A stretch of 36,615 nt of DNA from a virus (IMGVR_UViG_3300037137_002069:1-36615), one strand, 5' to 3'. Counted from the first letter of the stretch, positions 1-8,372 are shown. Notes: a model not told the origin generated them from the letters alone. Numbers and translations are program-made.

Positions 1-1782
1 CCCAAGGCCGATTCTGCACTCGCCGTAACCGAGCCGCCGGCAGACTCAAATGTAACCCTGGTGTCCATCGAGGCGGATGGGTTTGATGACACGGCGACGT
101 ACACGTTCTCCTACCAGAGCCTCGCGAACCTGTACGACTCGGATGTTCTTTTGCAGGAAGTGACTACTGACTGTGGGCAGATTCTTTTTGTCGGCTCTTT
201 CCGGGGCACGAAGAATTTCGTCCAGTTTTTGGACTACGAACTGGATGTCGCGACGAACTCCATCAAGTGGCTGCCGGAGACTTCTGCGGAGATCACTGGG
301 GCTGAGGTGGAGACGTTTGATCTCAGTGCTCAGCCATATACGTTGAAGCTCACTATCGACGGTGGCACGGAGCAGGCTGTGGTCTTTTCGAATGTCGATG
401 GGGAAGACTTTCTCGTAGCGGCTGCTGCACTGGCTGCTGAAGTGGCGACGAAGATTCAGACGGAGTTGGCGGGGATCGTGACGGCGGCGGGCGTGGGGGG
501 ACAGGTGGTCATCACGACCGTCTCGACGGGTCCTAACTCTTCGATCACTATCGGTAATGGGACGGCGAATAGCGCCTTGGGCTTCACGAATGGTTCACTC
601 GCGGAAGGTGCTGGAAAGAACCCGGCTCAAGGCGAGGAATTCTTCATCACGTATAAGTCTGTGCGCCCCGAGAGCGAGTTCAATCGCCCGATCCTCAGCA
701 CGAGTTTTGATCAGTTCATCGCCCGCATTGGGGATATCGCTTCTGACAACGCTCTGGCGCTTGGTGGGCAGATCGTGTTCGAGCAGAATCCACCCTTCGT
801 GTACCACATCCAGGTGAAGAACACTGGCACGGGTGCTGCGGCACAAGACCTCGATTACAAAGAAGCGATTAAGGGCGCTGAGTTGAATCCCGATCTCACG
901 GACATCGTGGTTCTTGGACACCCCACCACAAACGCTGGTGGAAAGAAGCCTCTTATTCGCGCTGCTCTTCGTGAGCACGTCATCAGCATGTCGAGCCTTC
1001 AGAATAAGGCGGAGCGTATGGGTTGGTTCGGTATGCCGATCAATACGGTTCGAGGGGATGGTGAGACCCCGGGGACGTTCGTCTACGTGGCTACGCAGGA
1101 GTTGCAGGTTTCTGCGGATAGCCCTGGCCGTGGACGATTCGTCCTTACTGCTCCGTCCTTCGTGAAGAAGACCTTCCGCTTCGCGGATGGGTCGGTAAAG
1201 CAGTTGACGCTTGACGGTACGTACATCTCGGCAGGATGCGCAGCGCTCATGGCTAGCTTCCTCAGCCCGGCTGAGGGCCTCCTCCGCAAGGAAGTGGTAG
1301 GTTTCGATGAGGTGGAGCAGTTGACGATTGGAGACCGCGACTTCCTGGCGCAGAACGGCGTCAACATCATCCAGGCGAGGGCGGGAAGTAACGTTGTGTT
1401 TGATCCGACTGCGACTGATCAGTCTAGCGCCGAATTCAAGGAACTGAACGTGATGGCGCAGAAGGATAACATCGTGAAGCGCGTGCGTAAGTCCACGGAC
1501 GATACCCTCATCGGTATTGTTCCTGACGACCTGGCGCAGTTCATATTCGAATTGAAGGCTGTGGTCGCTTTGCAGTTGACCTCGGCTGTTGCGGAAGGGG
1601 CCATCGCCAGTTTCCAGAACGACGACGGCACAATTCGGAACATAGACTTGCAAAACGACATCATCGTCAAGCGCCGGCAGAACGACCCGACTGCCTACGA
1701 CTTCCGTTTTAGCTTCTTCGTGAAGTTCATCGTGAAGCGGCTGTTCGGAACCTTCAGCGTCGTCATCCCGAGTGGCGTGTAA
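1..1782 (+). CDS. Contractile tail sheath protein (5' partial)
   Basis: This is the subunit of the contractile sheath around the tail tube. The frame is open from base 1 with no stop, so the gene starts before the window; the GTG at 61 is internal. Residues encoded from about nt 620 to 1782 fit the sheath core: a region with NRPILSTSFDQFIARIG, then DIVVLGHP, ADSPGRGRF and LAQNGVNIIQ, and a C-terminal domain ending in FSFFVKFIVKRLFGTFSV, which should be the interlocking arm region. Nt about 301-620 encode an extra beta-module (IDGGTEQAVVF, then SSITIGNGTANSALGF) that resembles modules in the large protein at 17396-21829. The next gene is the tube, the usual sheath-tube order. The call rests on C-terminal sequence pattern and context; I could not run a profile search. 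Confidence 0.88.
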   Translation, partial: PKADSALAVTEPPADSNVTLVSIEADGFDDTATYTFSYQSLANLYDSDVLLQEVTTDCGQILFVGSFRGTKNFVQFLDYELDVATNSIKWLPETSAEITGAEVETFDLSAQPYTLKLTIDGGTEQAVVFSNVDGEDFLVAAAALAAEVATKIQTELAGIVTAAGVGGQVVITTVSTGPNSSITIGNGTANSALGFTNGSLAEGAGKNPAQGEEFFITYKSVRPESEFNRPILSTSFDQFIARIGDIASDNALALGGQIVFEQNPPFVYHIQVKNTGTGAAAQDLDYKEAIKGAELNPDLTDIVVLGHPTTNAGGKKPLIRAALREHVISMSSLQNKAERMGWFGMPINTVRGDGETPGTFVYVATQELQVSADSPGRGRFVLTAPSFVKKTFRFADGSVKQLTLDGTYISAGCAALMASFLSPAEGLLRKEVVGFDEVEQLTIGDRDFLAQNGVNIIQARAGSNVVFDPTATDQSSAEFKELNVMAQKDNIVKRVRKSTDDTLIGIVPDDLAQFIFELKAVVALQLTSAVAEGAIASFQNDDGTIRNIDLQNDIIVKRRQNDPTAYDFRFSFFVKFIVKRLFGTFSVVIPSGV

Positions 1783-1796
1783 GGGAGGAGTGAGTC

Positions 1797-2243
1797 ATGC
1801 CGATTCCTAATACTAGGACTGCCTCTCAGCACATCATCAGCATCCGGCTGAAGGGTGTGACTGTAGGCCTCATTCAGCGCTGGTCGCCGCGTCAGACGCG
1901 CCGCATGACGCCGATCTATGAGATCAATCAGGTCACGTCGGGTCGCCGTGTGGACATCGTTCCTGGCAACGTTGAGACTCTTCAGATCGACGTGGATCGG
2001 TACGACCTTTTCAACACGCGCATGCACCAGGCGTTCGGGTTTAGCGCTTCCGCCATCAACTTGGCCGACCATACGACCCCGTTCGACGTGCAGGAGTTGT
2101 GGCAGCTTCCTTCGGGGTTGGTCATTGGGACCATCTACCAGGGGTGTTGGTTCACGAACATCGGTCGTGAGTACACCGCTACTGGAGATAGGGTCATCAT
2201 GGCCCGGGGTCAGCTTGAAGTCACGGACATACTCAACCTCTAA
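1797..2243 (+). CDS. Tail tube protein
   Basis: This 148-residue protein is the likely subunit of the inner tail tube, through which DNA passes. It lies 14 nt after the sheath stop, with a strong ribosome binding site (GGGAGGAG at 1783-1790) before the ATG. Visible features are an N-terminal segment with HIISIRLKGVTVGLIQRW, a central ETLQIDVDRYDLFN, and a C-terminal strand-rich part ending in QLEVTDILNL. Size, beta-rich composition and position directly after the sheath fit myovirus tube proteins. No catalytic motif is expected. The strong ribosome binding site fits a protein made in many copies. Confidence 0.85.
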   Translation: MPIPNTRTASQHIISIRLKGVTVGLIQRWSPRQTRRMTPIYEINQVTSGRRVDIVPGNVETLQIDVDRYDLFNTRMHQAFGFSASAINLADHTTPFDVQELWQLPSGLVIGTIYQGCWFTNIGREYTATGDRVIMARGQLEVTDILNL

Positions 2244-2273
2244 TGACCAAGCCCGGTGATTCAGGATTCCTAG

Positions 2274-2603
2274 ATGGCTGATCTGGCACTCAATCCCACC
2301 ATTGGTTCTCCCTGTCGGGTCTACCCTCGGGACAACGGCAAGTTCGCTGGTCCGAGCGGGGTGCCCGACAACGATGGTGGTGTTGGCGTCAGCGTGAGTA
2401 GGATCGAAGGGTCAGGCACTGTTGGTACGTATCAGCCTCAGCAGTCTGATAGTGCGGATGGCCCGTGGGAAGACGTGGGTGCCGCTCTTGCCGCTGGTTC
2501 TAATAGTGTGGCGATCAAGGCCGCTTACGTCCGTGTGGTTCTGGTAACGAGTCCTGGTGCGAACACCTCTGTTCGTGTTTGCATCCGCACCGACAACGAG
2601 TAA
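2274..2603 (+). CDS. Small tail-module protein, function unknown
   Basis: I do not recognise this 109-residue protein. It begins 30 nt after the tube gene, with AGGA upstream of the ATG. It is rich in Gly, Ser and Val, has few charged residues, and looks like one small beta-domain: YQPQQSDSADGPWEDVG, then AIKAAYVRVVLV, then VRVCIRTDNE. The pattern resembles the small beta-sandwich add-on domains of phage tail and head proteins, where the PWEDVG turn is common. Its place between the tube and the chaperone genes suggests a minor virion protein or tube decoration. That is inferred from position only. Confidence 0.7.
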   Translation: MADLALNPTIGSPCRVYPRDNGKFAGPSGVPDNDGGVGVSVSRIEGSGTVGTYQPQQSDSADGPWEDVGAALAAGSNSVAIKAAYVRVVLVTSPGANTSVRVCIRTDNE

Positions 2604-2620
2604 TTTCCCTCCCATCAACA

Positions 2621-2637
2621 TGCGGCTCCCCGCCGCA
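2621..2637 (+). promoter_or_regulatory. Small GC-rich hairpin between tail genes
   Basis: TGCGGC (2621-2626) pairs perfectly with GCCGCA (2632-2637) across a 5-nt loop. It lies in the 67-nt gap between the 109-residue gene and the chaperone gene. No T-run follows, so it is not a typical intrinsic terminator. It may mark an RNA processing point or partial attenuation between the abundant tube message and the chaperone. Six pairs could also arise by chance. Confidence 0.3.
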
Positions 2638-2670
2638 CAACCCATAACCCGTAATTTGTAAGGAGCCATT

Positions 2671-3144
2671 ATGGCAATGCCGAAGTCCGCGGTGAACCCG
2701 CTGGAAGATTTGTATCAGCTCATCTCGCGTGGTGCAGTTCAGAGAGACATTGTGGTCGCTCGTGGTGACAAGACTACGACGTATACACTGCGGTCGTTGT
2801 ACGACGAGGATTACACCTGGCGTGATCAATTCGTTAACATGAGCAGCCCGGCTGCTATGGTATCGTCTCAGAAGTCTCCTACGCTTGCTATCGCCACGCT
2901 TGCCATCGACGGGATTCCTGTGGAGCAAATCTCCGACTTGCAGAAGATGGATGACCTGGACCTTCCGCAGTCTGTCAAGGACTCGATCCGTGAAGGAGCG
3001 AAGTATCTCCCCGCGTACAATCTCCACACTCATGTCTATTCAAAGCTCCCCCGTGACTACGTGGTTGAGCTATACGAAAAGTACCTGCGCGAGGTGGAAG
3101 CGCCCGCCCGGAAGGTGGGCACTGACGAAATAAAAAACTCCTAA
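2671..3144 (+). CDS. Tail assembly chaperone, short form (gpG-like)
   Basis: This 157-residue protein sits where lambda-type gpG lies, between tube and tape measure. It is expected to coat the tape measure protein during tail assembly and not to stay in the virion. The start is set by AAGGAG six bases before the ATG. The sequence is mostly helical and charged (LEDLYQLISRG, DVVELYEKYLREVEAPARK equivalents near the ends), and an MDDLDLPQSVKDSIREGA segment resembles the tail chaperone fold in phages with this gene order. The last codons contain the slippery heptamer A AAA AAC, two codons before the stop, so a fraction of ribosomes should make a longer product. The function rests on position and the frameshift signal. 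Confidence 0.8.
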   Translation: MAMPKSAVNPLEDLYQLISRGAVQRDIVVARGDKTTTYTLRSLYDEDYTWRDQFVNMSSPAAMVSSQKSPTLAIATLAIDGIPVEQISDLQKMDDLDLPQSVKDSIREGAKYLPAYNLHTHVYSKLPRDYVVELYEKYLREVEAPARKVGTDEIKNS

Positions 3145-3184
3145 GCCAGTATCCGCTTCTTGAAATCAAGCAGCGGGTGCTGGC
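3132..3184 (+). promoter_or_regulatory. Programmed -1 ribosomal frameshift signal
   Basis: The heptamer A AAA AAC at 3132-3138 is in the correct phase (ATA AAA AAC TCC TAA). After a 6-nt spacer holding the zero-frame stop, 3145-3162 pairs with 3167-3184 around an AAAT loop. The 18 positions give 17 pairs, two of them G-T, with a single T-C mismatch at 3158/3171. Slippery heptamer, spacer and stem all match the known requirements for -1 frameshifting. The -1 frame is open to 3611. Confidence 0.9.
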
Positions 3185-3611
3185 GGAATGGGGCGTACCC
3201 CCGACTGACGAGCGGTTGGGGAAGATGAACACGGCACGGTGGGTATTGTCCCACTACATGCTTGTGGACAAGGAAAGGCGGTGGATGAGGCTGATGGCAC
3301 GCTTTGTTGGTACAGACACGGATGCCTTCCGTACTGATCAGAAGTACGATATGGACTCCGCACCTCGCATTTTTCCTCTTGCCGCGCTCCTGAATCCGGA
3401 AGCATATGGGAGGTTCGTGGAACAGGAAGAGGGTGGAGGCATAGAAGAGGTGCCGGACAGCATCTTTGCGAAGCAGGTTGACGATCTTTCAGCGGCTGGC
3501 TTGCTGTCAGACATCGACGTGATCTCTGACGAGATAGATTTGAAGGTTAAGAAATTCAAGCGCGACGCTATGGAGGCTCGCCTTCCTCCTATAGGCAAGT
3601 TAGGTAAGTAA
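3138..3611 (+). CDS. Tail assembly chaperone, frameshift extension (gpT-like)
   Basis: After slipping -1 at 3132-3138, ribosomes read this frame, so the full product is about 313 residues (156 from the first gene plus 157 here). By analogy with lambda gpGT, the longer form would bind the tube subunit while the shared part binds the tape measure. The extension begins LLSQYPLLEIKQRVLAEWG and continues with a helical, charged domain ending in RLPPIGKLGK. The only candidate independent start, GTG at 3177, lies inside the stimulatory hairpin and has no good ribosome binding site, so I treat this as expressed only by frameshifting. The stop overlaps the next ATG (TAATG at 3609-3613), which suggests coupling to the tape measure gene. 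Confidence 0.85.
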   Translation, partial: LLSQYPLLEIKQRVLAEWGVPPTDERLGKMNTARWVLSHYMLVDKERRWMRLMARFVGTDTDAFRTDQKYDMDSAPRIFPLAALLNPEAYGRFVEQEEGGGIEEVPDSIFAKQVDDLSAAGLLSDIDVISDEIDLKVKKFKRDAMEARLPPIGKLGK

Positions 3612-5905
3612 TGGCAAACGTGTCTCCTCAGGAGCAGTCTGTGCTCGATGCGTATTCGGCGTTGTACAACAACGACCGTACGGCTGCACTTACTATCCTC
3701 AGACAACTCGGTCAACAGCACCAGGAACAGACAGCCGGCTACCTTAACGATTTTCGTGAGAAGATCGAGCGCATGGGTGCTGGTGGTAAGGCGTTGGATA
3801 TCGGGTTCCGAGTGGGAGATCGGATCAGTAGCATGGTCTTAAACGACATCCGAAGCTTGGCGGGAGGTTCGGGGGGTTTTGGAGAGGCAGCGAACGAATT
3901 CGGTAAGATCATCGGCGATGCACTTGGCTCTCACATGACGACGAATGTGGGGAAGGCTTTTGCGAAGTGGGGTGTTGGTGGCGGTGTTGAGTTGCTTCTA
4001 CGTGGCTTCGGGATGTTCGAGATGTTCCGGATGGCCGGCGCACGCTTGGCTCCTATGATCACCGCTGGTAGAGGTACGGTAGGGGAGGGGGGGAAAGAGA
4101 GTTCTGCGGACTTCGCCCGCGCGGGAGCGCAAGCGATCAGTCGAATCGCAGAAATCCGTCAGCAGACTGGCGCATCCCAGGGTGCAGTGTTGGGTGTTCT
4201 CACGGAGCTTTCCCGTGTCGGTGTGGCGTTTGATGAGGCGGGAAAGAAGGCAACGCAGTACGCCTTGGCTGCCGACATGATGCTCAATCTTGAGCCAGGA
4301 ACGGCGCAGACAATCATGGTGTCGTTGATTCGTGATTACGGTGAGGCGTGGGGTGACGTGAAGCCGATCCTTCAAGAAGTGGCTGAGTCGGCGGCATATT
4401 GGGGAGAAGTGAATGCGGAGAATGGCGACGGGCTTTCGAGTTCTCTCAAGGGGCAAGCGAACATTGTGAATTCCTACCAGGCGATGGCGCAGGCCATGAA
4501 GGGGACGAATGTGGATATGGTGGGATTGAACAAGGTGATGTTGTCGTTCCGGGACGTGATGGGGGGTATCGGTATTCGCCCTGCCGCTATGACGGCGACG
4601 ATGACGGACTTCTTCAAAGGCGCGATGCCGCAAGGTGGGTCAGTAGGAGAGACGTTCACGCAGACTTACTTCTTCAAGGAAATGTTGGCGCGTACCCCTG
4701 AGGGACGAGAGGAGATGCAGAAAGGTTTGGCTTACGCATCACAGCATGGCATCGACCCCAAATTTTTGACCGTGGCCCTCGATCAGATGTTGGGTGCTGG
4801 AAGCCTCGATACTACGGCGCACTATGGGAACATTCTCACTGGTCTCGCGGCGGAGAAGTCCACACTTTCCGGAAACGAAGAGCAGAAGAACATGTACATG
4901 CAGATCAAAATGCAACAGATGCACCTCGTATCTGGTACGAAGAACGCTTATCTTGTCCTCGCCCTCAGCGATTCGTTGAGGAGGGTGCAGGGGGCCAATC
5001 CCGGCATCTCGATGCAGGAAGCGGTGAAGTTAGCGGGGAAGGACCCGAGTGTCCTTGCAGCGATCCCTCTTGATCAGCGAGACAAGTCCCCCGAGAAGCT
5101 GCTTGCAGATGCGTTCGGGAGAGGGGAAGCCGTGCTCTCTGTTGAAGAGAAGATCGGGTTGGCTGCTGAGCGGATGAAGCCACTCGACTGGCTACTCAGG
5201 GGTCGCCCTAGTCTAGGGGGAGCCCCGGAGGCTAGTCCGTCTCCTGTCGCCAATACGACACTAAAACCCACGGATGGTCTTGTGACGCGGTTCCTCAATT
5301 CTGTCAAGACTGCTCTCGATCCGGGGTCAATTTCTGGAGCGCCCATACCTCCACCGAGCATTATCGCCCCTCCGCGTATGAGTGGGTCCAACAGACGCCA
5401 CCCTGTGGCGTCGTGGTCGCATCCCACATCCGGTGGTACGACTCAGACTCTCCTTTCTGTAGATGATAAGTTTCTTGATTCGGATGTCGTATCCCGTATG
5501 ATGGCAGGTATCGCAAAGGTAGAGAGTTCAGGAAGGGGTGATTACAATGCCGTGGGTGTCCCGGTGACGAAGGGGCGCTACAAGGGTCAGCGGGCGGTCG
5601 GGCGGTATCAAGTTATGCCTGGGAACATTCCAGCGTGGTCTAAGTCCGCCCTGGGGAGGGAAGTTACACCAGAGGAATTCGCCGCGAGTCCTGAATTACA
5701 GGACAAGATTGTGAAGCATCAGGTGGAAAAGTACTTCGCCAAGTATGGCAGTGAGGATGACGTGTACAGCGCGTGGCTTACAGGTAAACCACGGCGGAGC
5801 GCCGGCACGGTGTCAGATGATCTTGGTACGAATGCGGGGACGTATTCAGCACGTGCATCTCGGGCAGCGGCGCTTGGAAGCGCTGCCAAGGGGTCGCGGG
5901 GGTAA
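3611..5905 (+). CDS. Tape measure protein 1 with C-terminal lysozyme-like domain
   Basis: This 764-residue protein is the likely tail-length ruler, threaded through the tube and released at infection. Residues about 1-75 are helical. Residues about 75-345 match the neighbouring protein at 5909-7771 (for example GARLAPMITAGRG and YALAADMMLNLEPG). A Pro/Ser-rich linker follows at about 540-600. Residues about 625-730 look like a lytic transglycosylase domain: the presumed catalytic Glu638 in AKVESSGRGDYNAVG, then AVGRYQVMPGNIPAW, then YSAWLTG. Such domains in tape measures help local peptidoglycan opening at DNA entry. At the usual 0.15 nm per residue this length would correspond to a tail of roughly 110 nm, if no part is removed. 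The ATG overlaps the chaperone stop. Confidence 0.85.
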   Translation: MANVSPQEQSVLDAYSALYNNDRTAALTILRQLGQQHQEQTAGYLNDFREKIERMGAGGKALDIGFRVGDRISSMVLNDIRSLAGGSGGFGEAANEFGKIIGDALGSHMTTNVGKAFAKWGVGGGVELLLRGFGMFEMFRMAGARLAPMITAGRGTVGEGGKESSADFARAGAQAISRIAEIRQQTGASQGAVLGVLTELSRVGVAFDEAGKKATQYALAADMMLNLEPGTAQTIMVSLIRDYGEAWGDVKPILQEVAESAAYWGEVNAENGDGLSSSLKGQANIVNSYQAMAQAMKGTNVDMVGLNKVMLSFRDVMGGIGIRPAAMTATMTDFFKGAMPQGGSVGETFTQTYFFKEMLARTPEGREEMQKGLAYASQHGIDPKFLTVALDQMLGAGSLDTTAHYGNILTGLAAEKSTLSGNEEQKNMYMQIKMQQMHLVSGTKNAYLVLALSDSLRRVQGANPGISMQEAVKLAGKDPSVLAAIPLDQRDKSPEKLLADAFGRGEAVLSVEEKIGLAAERMKPLDWLLRGRPSLGGAPEASPSPVANTTLKPTDGLVTRFLNSVKTALDPGSISGAPIPPPSIIAPPRMSGSNRRHPVASWSHPTSGGTTQTLLSVDDKFLDSDVVSRMMAGIAKVESSGRGDYNAVGVPVTKGRYKGQRAVGRYQVMPGNIPAWSKSALGREVTPEEFAASPELQDKIVKHQVEKYFAKYGSEDDVYSAWLTGKPRRSAGTVSDDLGTNAGTYSARASRAAALGSAAKGSRG

Positions 5906-5908
5906 GGT

Positions 5909-7771
5909 ATGGCTGACACTGATGACGCGGCGAAACTGGTTCGCGATGCGGAGATGCTCTACCAGAAGACTGGACAACTGTTAGAAGAGCACTCTCAGAA
6001 GTTGAAGATCGCTATGGAGAACATAGCGAAGACGCACGCTGAGGTGCTTCAGGTCGCAGTGAAGCATTCCGACGAGTTGTTTACCCGTTCGTGGAGCGGA
6101 ATGATGGAGCGTTTGGGTGAACAGACAACCCGGATACTCAGTGAATCCGCATCACGAGGAATGCGTTTGAGTTTGTCTTCTGGCATGATCAACGACTTGA
6201 AGCCAGGGTTAGGCGAAGCGGGAAAGGCTATCGGGAGCACGCTTGGAGAGATGGCGGGAGGAGCCCTTGGGCTGTGGTTTGGTCCAGCGGGTGCCGCCAT
6301 CGGGGCGAAGGTTGGGGCTGTGGCGGGTGGGGCTGTAGTCGGCTCTGCGCAAATGCAGCTAGAGGGTTATCGAATGCTTGGTGCCCGTGTTACGCCTGTT
6401 GCGTACGCGGGTAGAGGTGGAGCAGACGAAGGCGACTTCGAGAAGACTGGAAGGGAATACCGTCGGTCCATTATGGAGATTGTCGTTACCACGGGTGCGG
6501 CGGCCGATGCTGTTGAGAAGCTTGCAACGGCCCTCTCGTATGTCGGTGTGGGGTTCCTGGAGGGGGGGAAGGAAGCGTCAGCATTTGCCTTGGCGGCTGA
6601 GCGGGCGATGAACATTCAGCCTGGTGTAGTGGGGAAGTTGGAAACGCGGGCGATCCGGCAGTATGGGGAGTCGTGGGAAATCGTGAAGGGGCAGATTGAC
6701 CTCGTAAACATCGAAGTGGTGAAGATGAACATGCTCGTGAGAGATCAGGGGAACGCCATCGCCAATACGTGGAAGAGTGCGGACTCGCTGATTGACGCGA
6801 TGGGGCAAATCGAATCGGGTGTGAAGAACACGAGCATGTCTATGGAGTCGATGAACCTTGTCTCTTTGAGTTTGTTAGATACGATGACGAAAGCGGGAAA
6901 TGTTCGCCCCGGTGCGATGGTTCAGACAGCGACGAATATCATGTCTGCTCTTGGTCCACGTGGTGGCAAGGATGCCTCTGATGAGCAACGTCGAAGTGCA
7001 GCGATCCAACTGCTCTTGGAGAGGACAGGTGTGGGTCGCGGCGAACTGACTCTCTTACGGGAGAAGCAGAAGCAATATCCGGGAATGGGTCTCGCCTCCG
7101 CCGCAGAGATGAACGCGAACACGAGTGAGCTTGGTGGCGCCGGCTTCACCATGGGTATGTTGCTTGGCGTCAACGACCTGGCTAAAACTGCGGGAGTTGA
7201 GAAGACACAGACCATCTTGGGTACGATGCTGGGGTCGAGTCTATCTCAAACAGAGCTTGCACGCTTGGCGGAGTCCGCGAGTAATTTGCAGAAGATGGGG
7301 TATACGAAGCCGATGACCCCGAAGGAGATCGAGATTGAATCTGCGAAAAACCCGGAGTTCAAGAAGGAGTGGGAGAATGTCAAGGACGTGACGGAGCGGG
7401 CGAAGAAACAGGGTGAAGCACAACTGTCAGCGCTCGACAAGATCGGCAATCTTCTCAACGAGATTTCCATTTGGACGAATGGCACGACGGGGCAAATGCG
7501 TGATCGGGTAGGTCAAACGCTGGGTATTTCGAAGCCAGGCGAGCACACTTCGTGGACGAAGCTTCTCACAACAGACCCTATCCCGGGGATGCTTGGTGTC
7601 CCTCAGCAGGGGGTATCAGGTGGCGCGCAGACGACCAACAGCACAGGGCAAGCGAACGTTCGAGATCACGAGCCTGACCGTGAGACTATACACATCCCCG
7701 ATCACATGGCGAAGAACGTGGTTGAGGGCTCCCTCTCACGGCTGAAGGGTGCCACCAGCCCGGGGCACTAA
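5909..7771 (+). CDS. Tape measure-like protein 2, paralogue of the preceding gene
   Basis: This 620-residue protein starts four bases after the first tape measure gene. Residues about 1-70 are helical and charged. Residues about 108-150 form a Gly/Ala-rich hydrophobic stretch (GGALGLWFGPAGAAIGAKVG), able to insert in a membrane. Residues about 150-345 align with protein 1: GARVTPVAYAGRG against GARLAPMITAGRG, and FALAAERAMNIQPG against YALAADMMLNLEPG. It has no lysozyme-like domain and ends in a short polar tail. Known phages normally have one tape measure, so the second could be a second ruler component, an ejected membrane-channel protein, or a duplicated gene with a new task. The hydrophobic segment favours a role in DNA entry, but that is inference. 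Confidence 0.75.
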   Translation: MADTDDAAKLVRDAEMLYQKTGQLLEEHSQKLKIAMENIAKTHAEVLQVAVKHSDELFTRSWSGMMERLGEQTTRILSESASRGMRLSLSSGMINDLKPGLGEAGKAIGSTLGEMAGGALGLWFGPAGAAIGAKVGAVAGGAVVGSAQMQLEGYRMLGARVTPVAYAGRGGADEGDFEKTGREYRRSIMEIVVTTGAAADAVEKLATALSYVGVGFLEGGKEASAFALAAERAMNIQPGVVGKLETRAIRQYGESWEIVKGQIDLVNIEVVKMNMLVRDQGNAIANTWKSADSLIDAMGQIESGVKNTSMSMESMNLVSLSLLDTMTKAGNVRPGAMVQTATNIMSALGPRGGKDASDEQRRSAAIQLLLERTGVGRGELTLLREKQKQYPGMGLASAAEMNANTSELGGAGFTMGMLLGVNDLAKTAGVEKTQTILGTMLGSSLSQTELARLAESASNLQKMGYTKPMTPKEIEIESAKNPEFKKEWENVKDVTERAKKQGEAQLSALDKIGNLLNEISIWTNGTTGQMRDRVGQTLGISKPGEHTSWTKLLTTDPIPGMLGVPQQGVSGGAQTTNSTGQANVRDHEPDRETIHIPDHMAKNVVEGSLSRLKGATSPGH

Positions 7772-7782
7772 GGTCTTGCAAT

Positions 7783-8352
7783 ATGGAGAAAATCGGGTAT
7801 CATGGACCTATGAGAGACTATCTGAAAGAGCTTAAATCGGAGGCGGCCGGTGTCAGGATAGGCTCGGATGTCACCATGACGACTGTGACGGGCGTGTCGC
7901 TCTTGGGGAGTCCTGACTTGTATGAGACGCGGGAGAAAGGTCTTCGGCTGCGATTCGGGACGGAGAGGGAAAACGTTTGGAACGCGCTACGGCTGTGGTT
8001 TGCCTCCGCTGTCCTTTTTGGACTCTGCTGGTTCGGGTTCGCCGTCATCAGCGGCGCCGTCATTTTTCCGTTCCCACATCGTGACGCCTTGATGCTATTC
8101 TGCGTGCGGTCGCCGTTCCTCGTTGGACCGATGGGTGCCATATTTGCTGTCGTGGTGAGTAACCGCCGCCGCCGTAAAGAGATTCGCCGCCTGCGAGGTC
8201 TCAGTGACACTGATTTCCTTCGTGAGTGGACGGAATTCGTGGAACAGAAGCGTGCCGAGAACGCCCGGCAGCAGCGCGAGTTCGAGTTGGATGATCAGGC
8301 TAGACGAACGGCAGCGTACATCCGCCGGGACATGCGCCGGGAGTATTCGTAG
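7783..8352 (+). CDS. Two-helix membrane protein in the tail module, function unknown
   Basis: I do not recognise this 189-residue protein. It starts at an ATG about 11 nt after the previous stop, with TAAGG upstream. Residues about 71-95 (LWFASAVLFGLCWFGFAV) and about 102-126 are predicted membrane helices separated by a short loop with Phe, Pro and His. After helix 2 comes a very basic stretch (NRRRRKEIRRLRG, about 127-139), which by the positive-inside rule places the ends in the cytoplasm. The C-terminal 50 residues are charged and probably coiled. Membrane proteins are unusual among tail structural genes. Possible roles are superinfection exclusion, lysis timing or an injected membrane factor. 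Confidence 0.65.
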   Translation: MEKIGYHGPMRDYLKELKSEAAGVRIGSDVTMTTVTGVSLLGSPDLYETREKGLRLRFGTERENVWNALRLWFASAVLFGLCWFGFAVISGAVIFPFPHRDALMLFCVRSPFLVGPMGAIFAVVVSNRRRRKEIRRLRGLSDTDFLREWTEFVEQKRAENARQQREFELDDQARRTAAYIRRDMRREYS

Positions 8353-8372
8353 TAAGGTCGCAGGAGTTTAGG

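Noticed and set aside
595-1653. Long minus-strand open frame opposite the sheath gene
   Set aside because: It is antisense to a clearly recognised sheath gene, has no ribosome binding site and a composition with many Arg and His typical of shadow frames.
2621-2637. Intrinsic terminator after the tail tube block
   Set aside because: A six-pair stem with no following T-run does not meet the terminator pattern; kept only as a possible regulatory hairpin.
3177-3611. Independent start of the second chaperone frame at GTG 3177
   Set aside because: The GTG lies in the stimulatory hairpin with no good ribosome binding site, and the frameshift signal explains expression.
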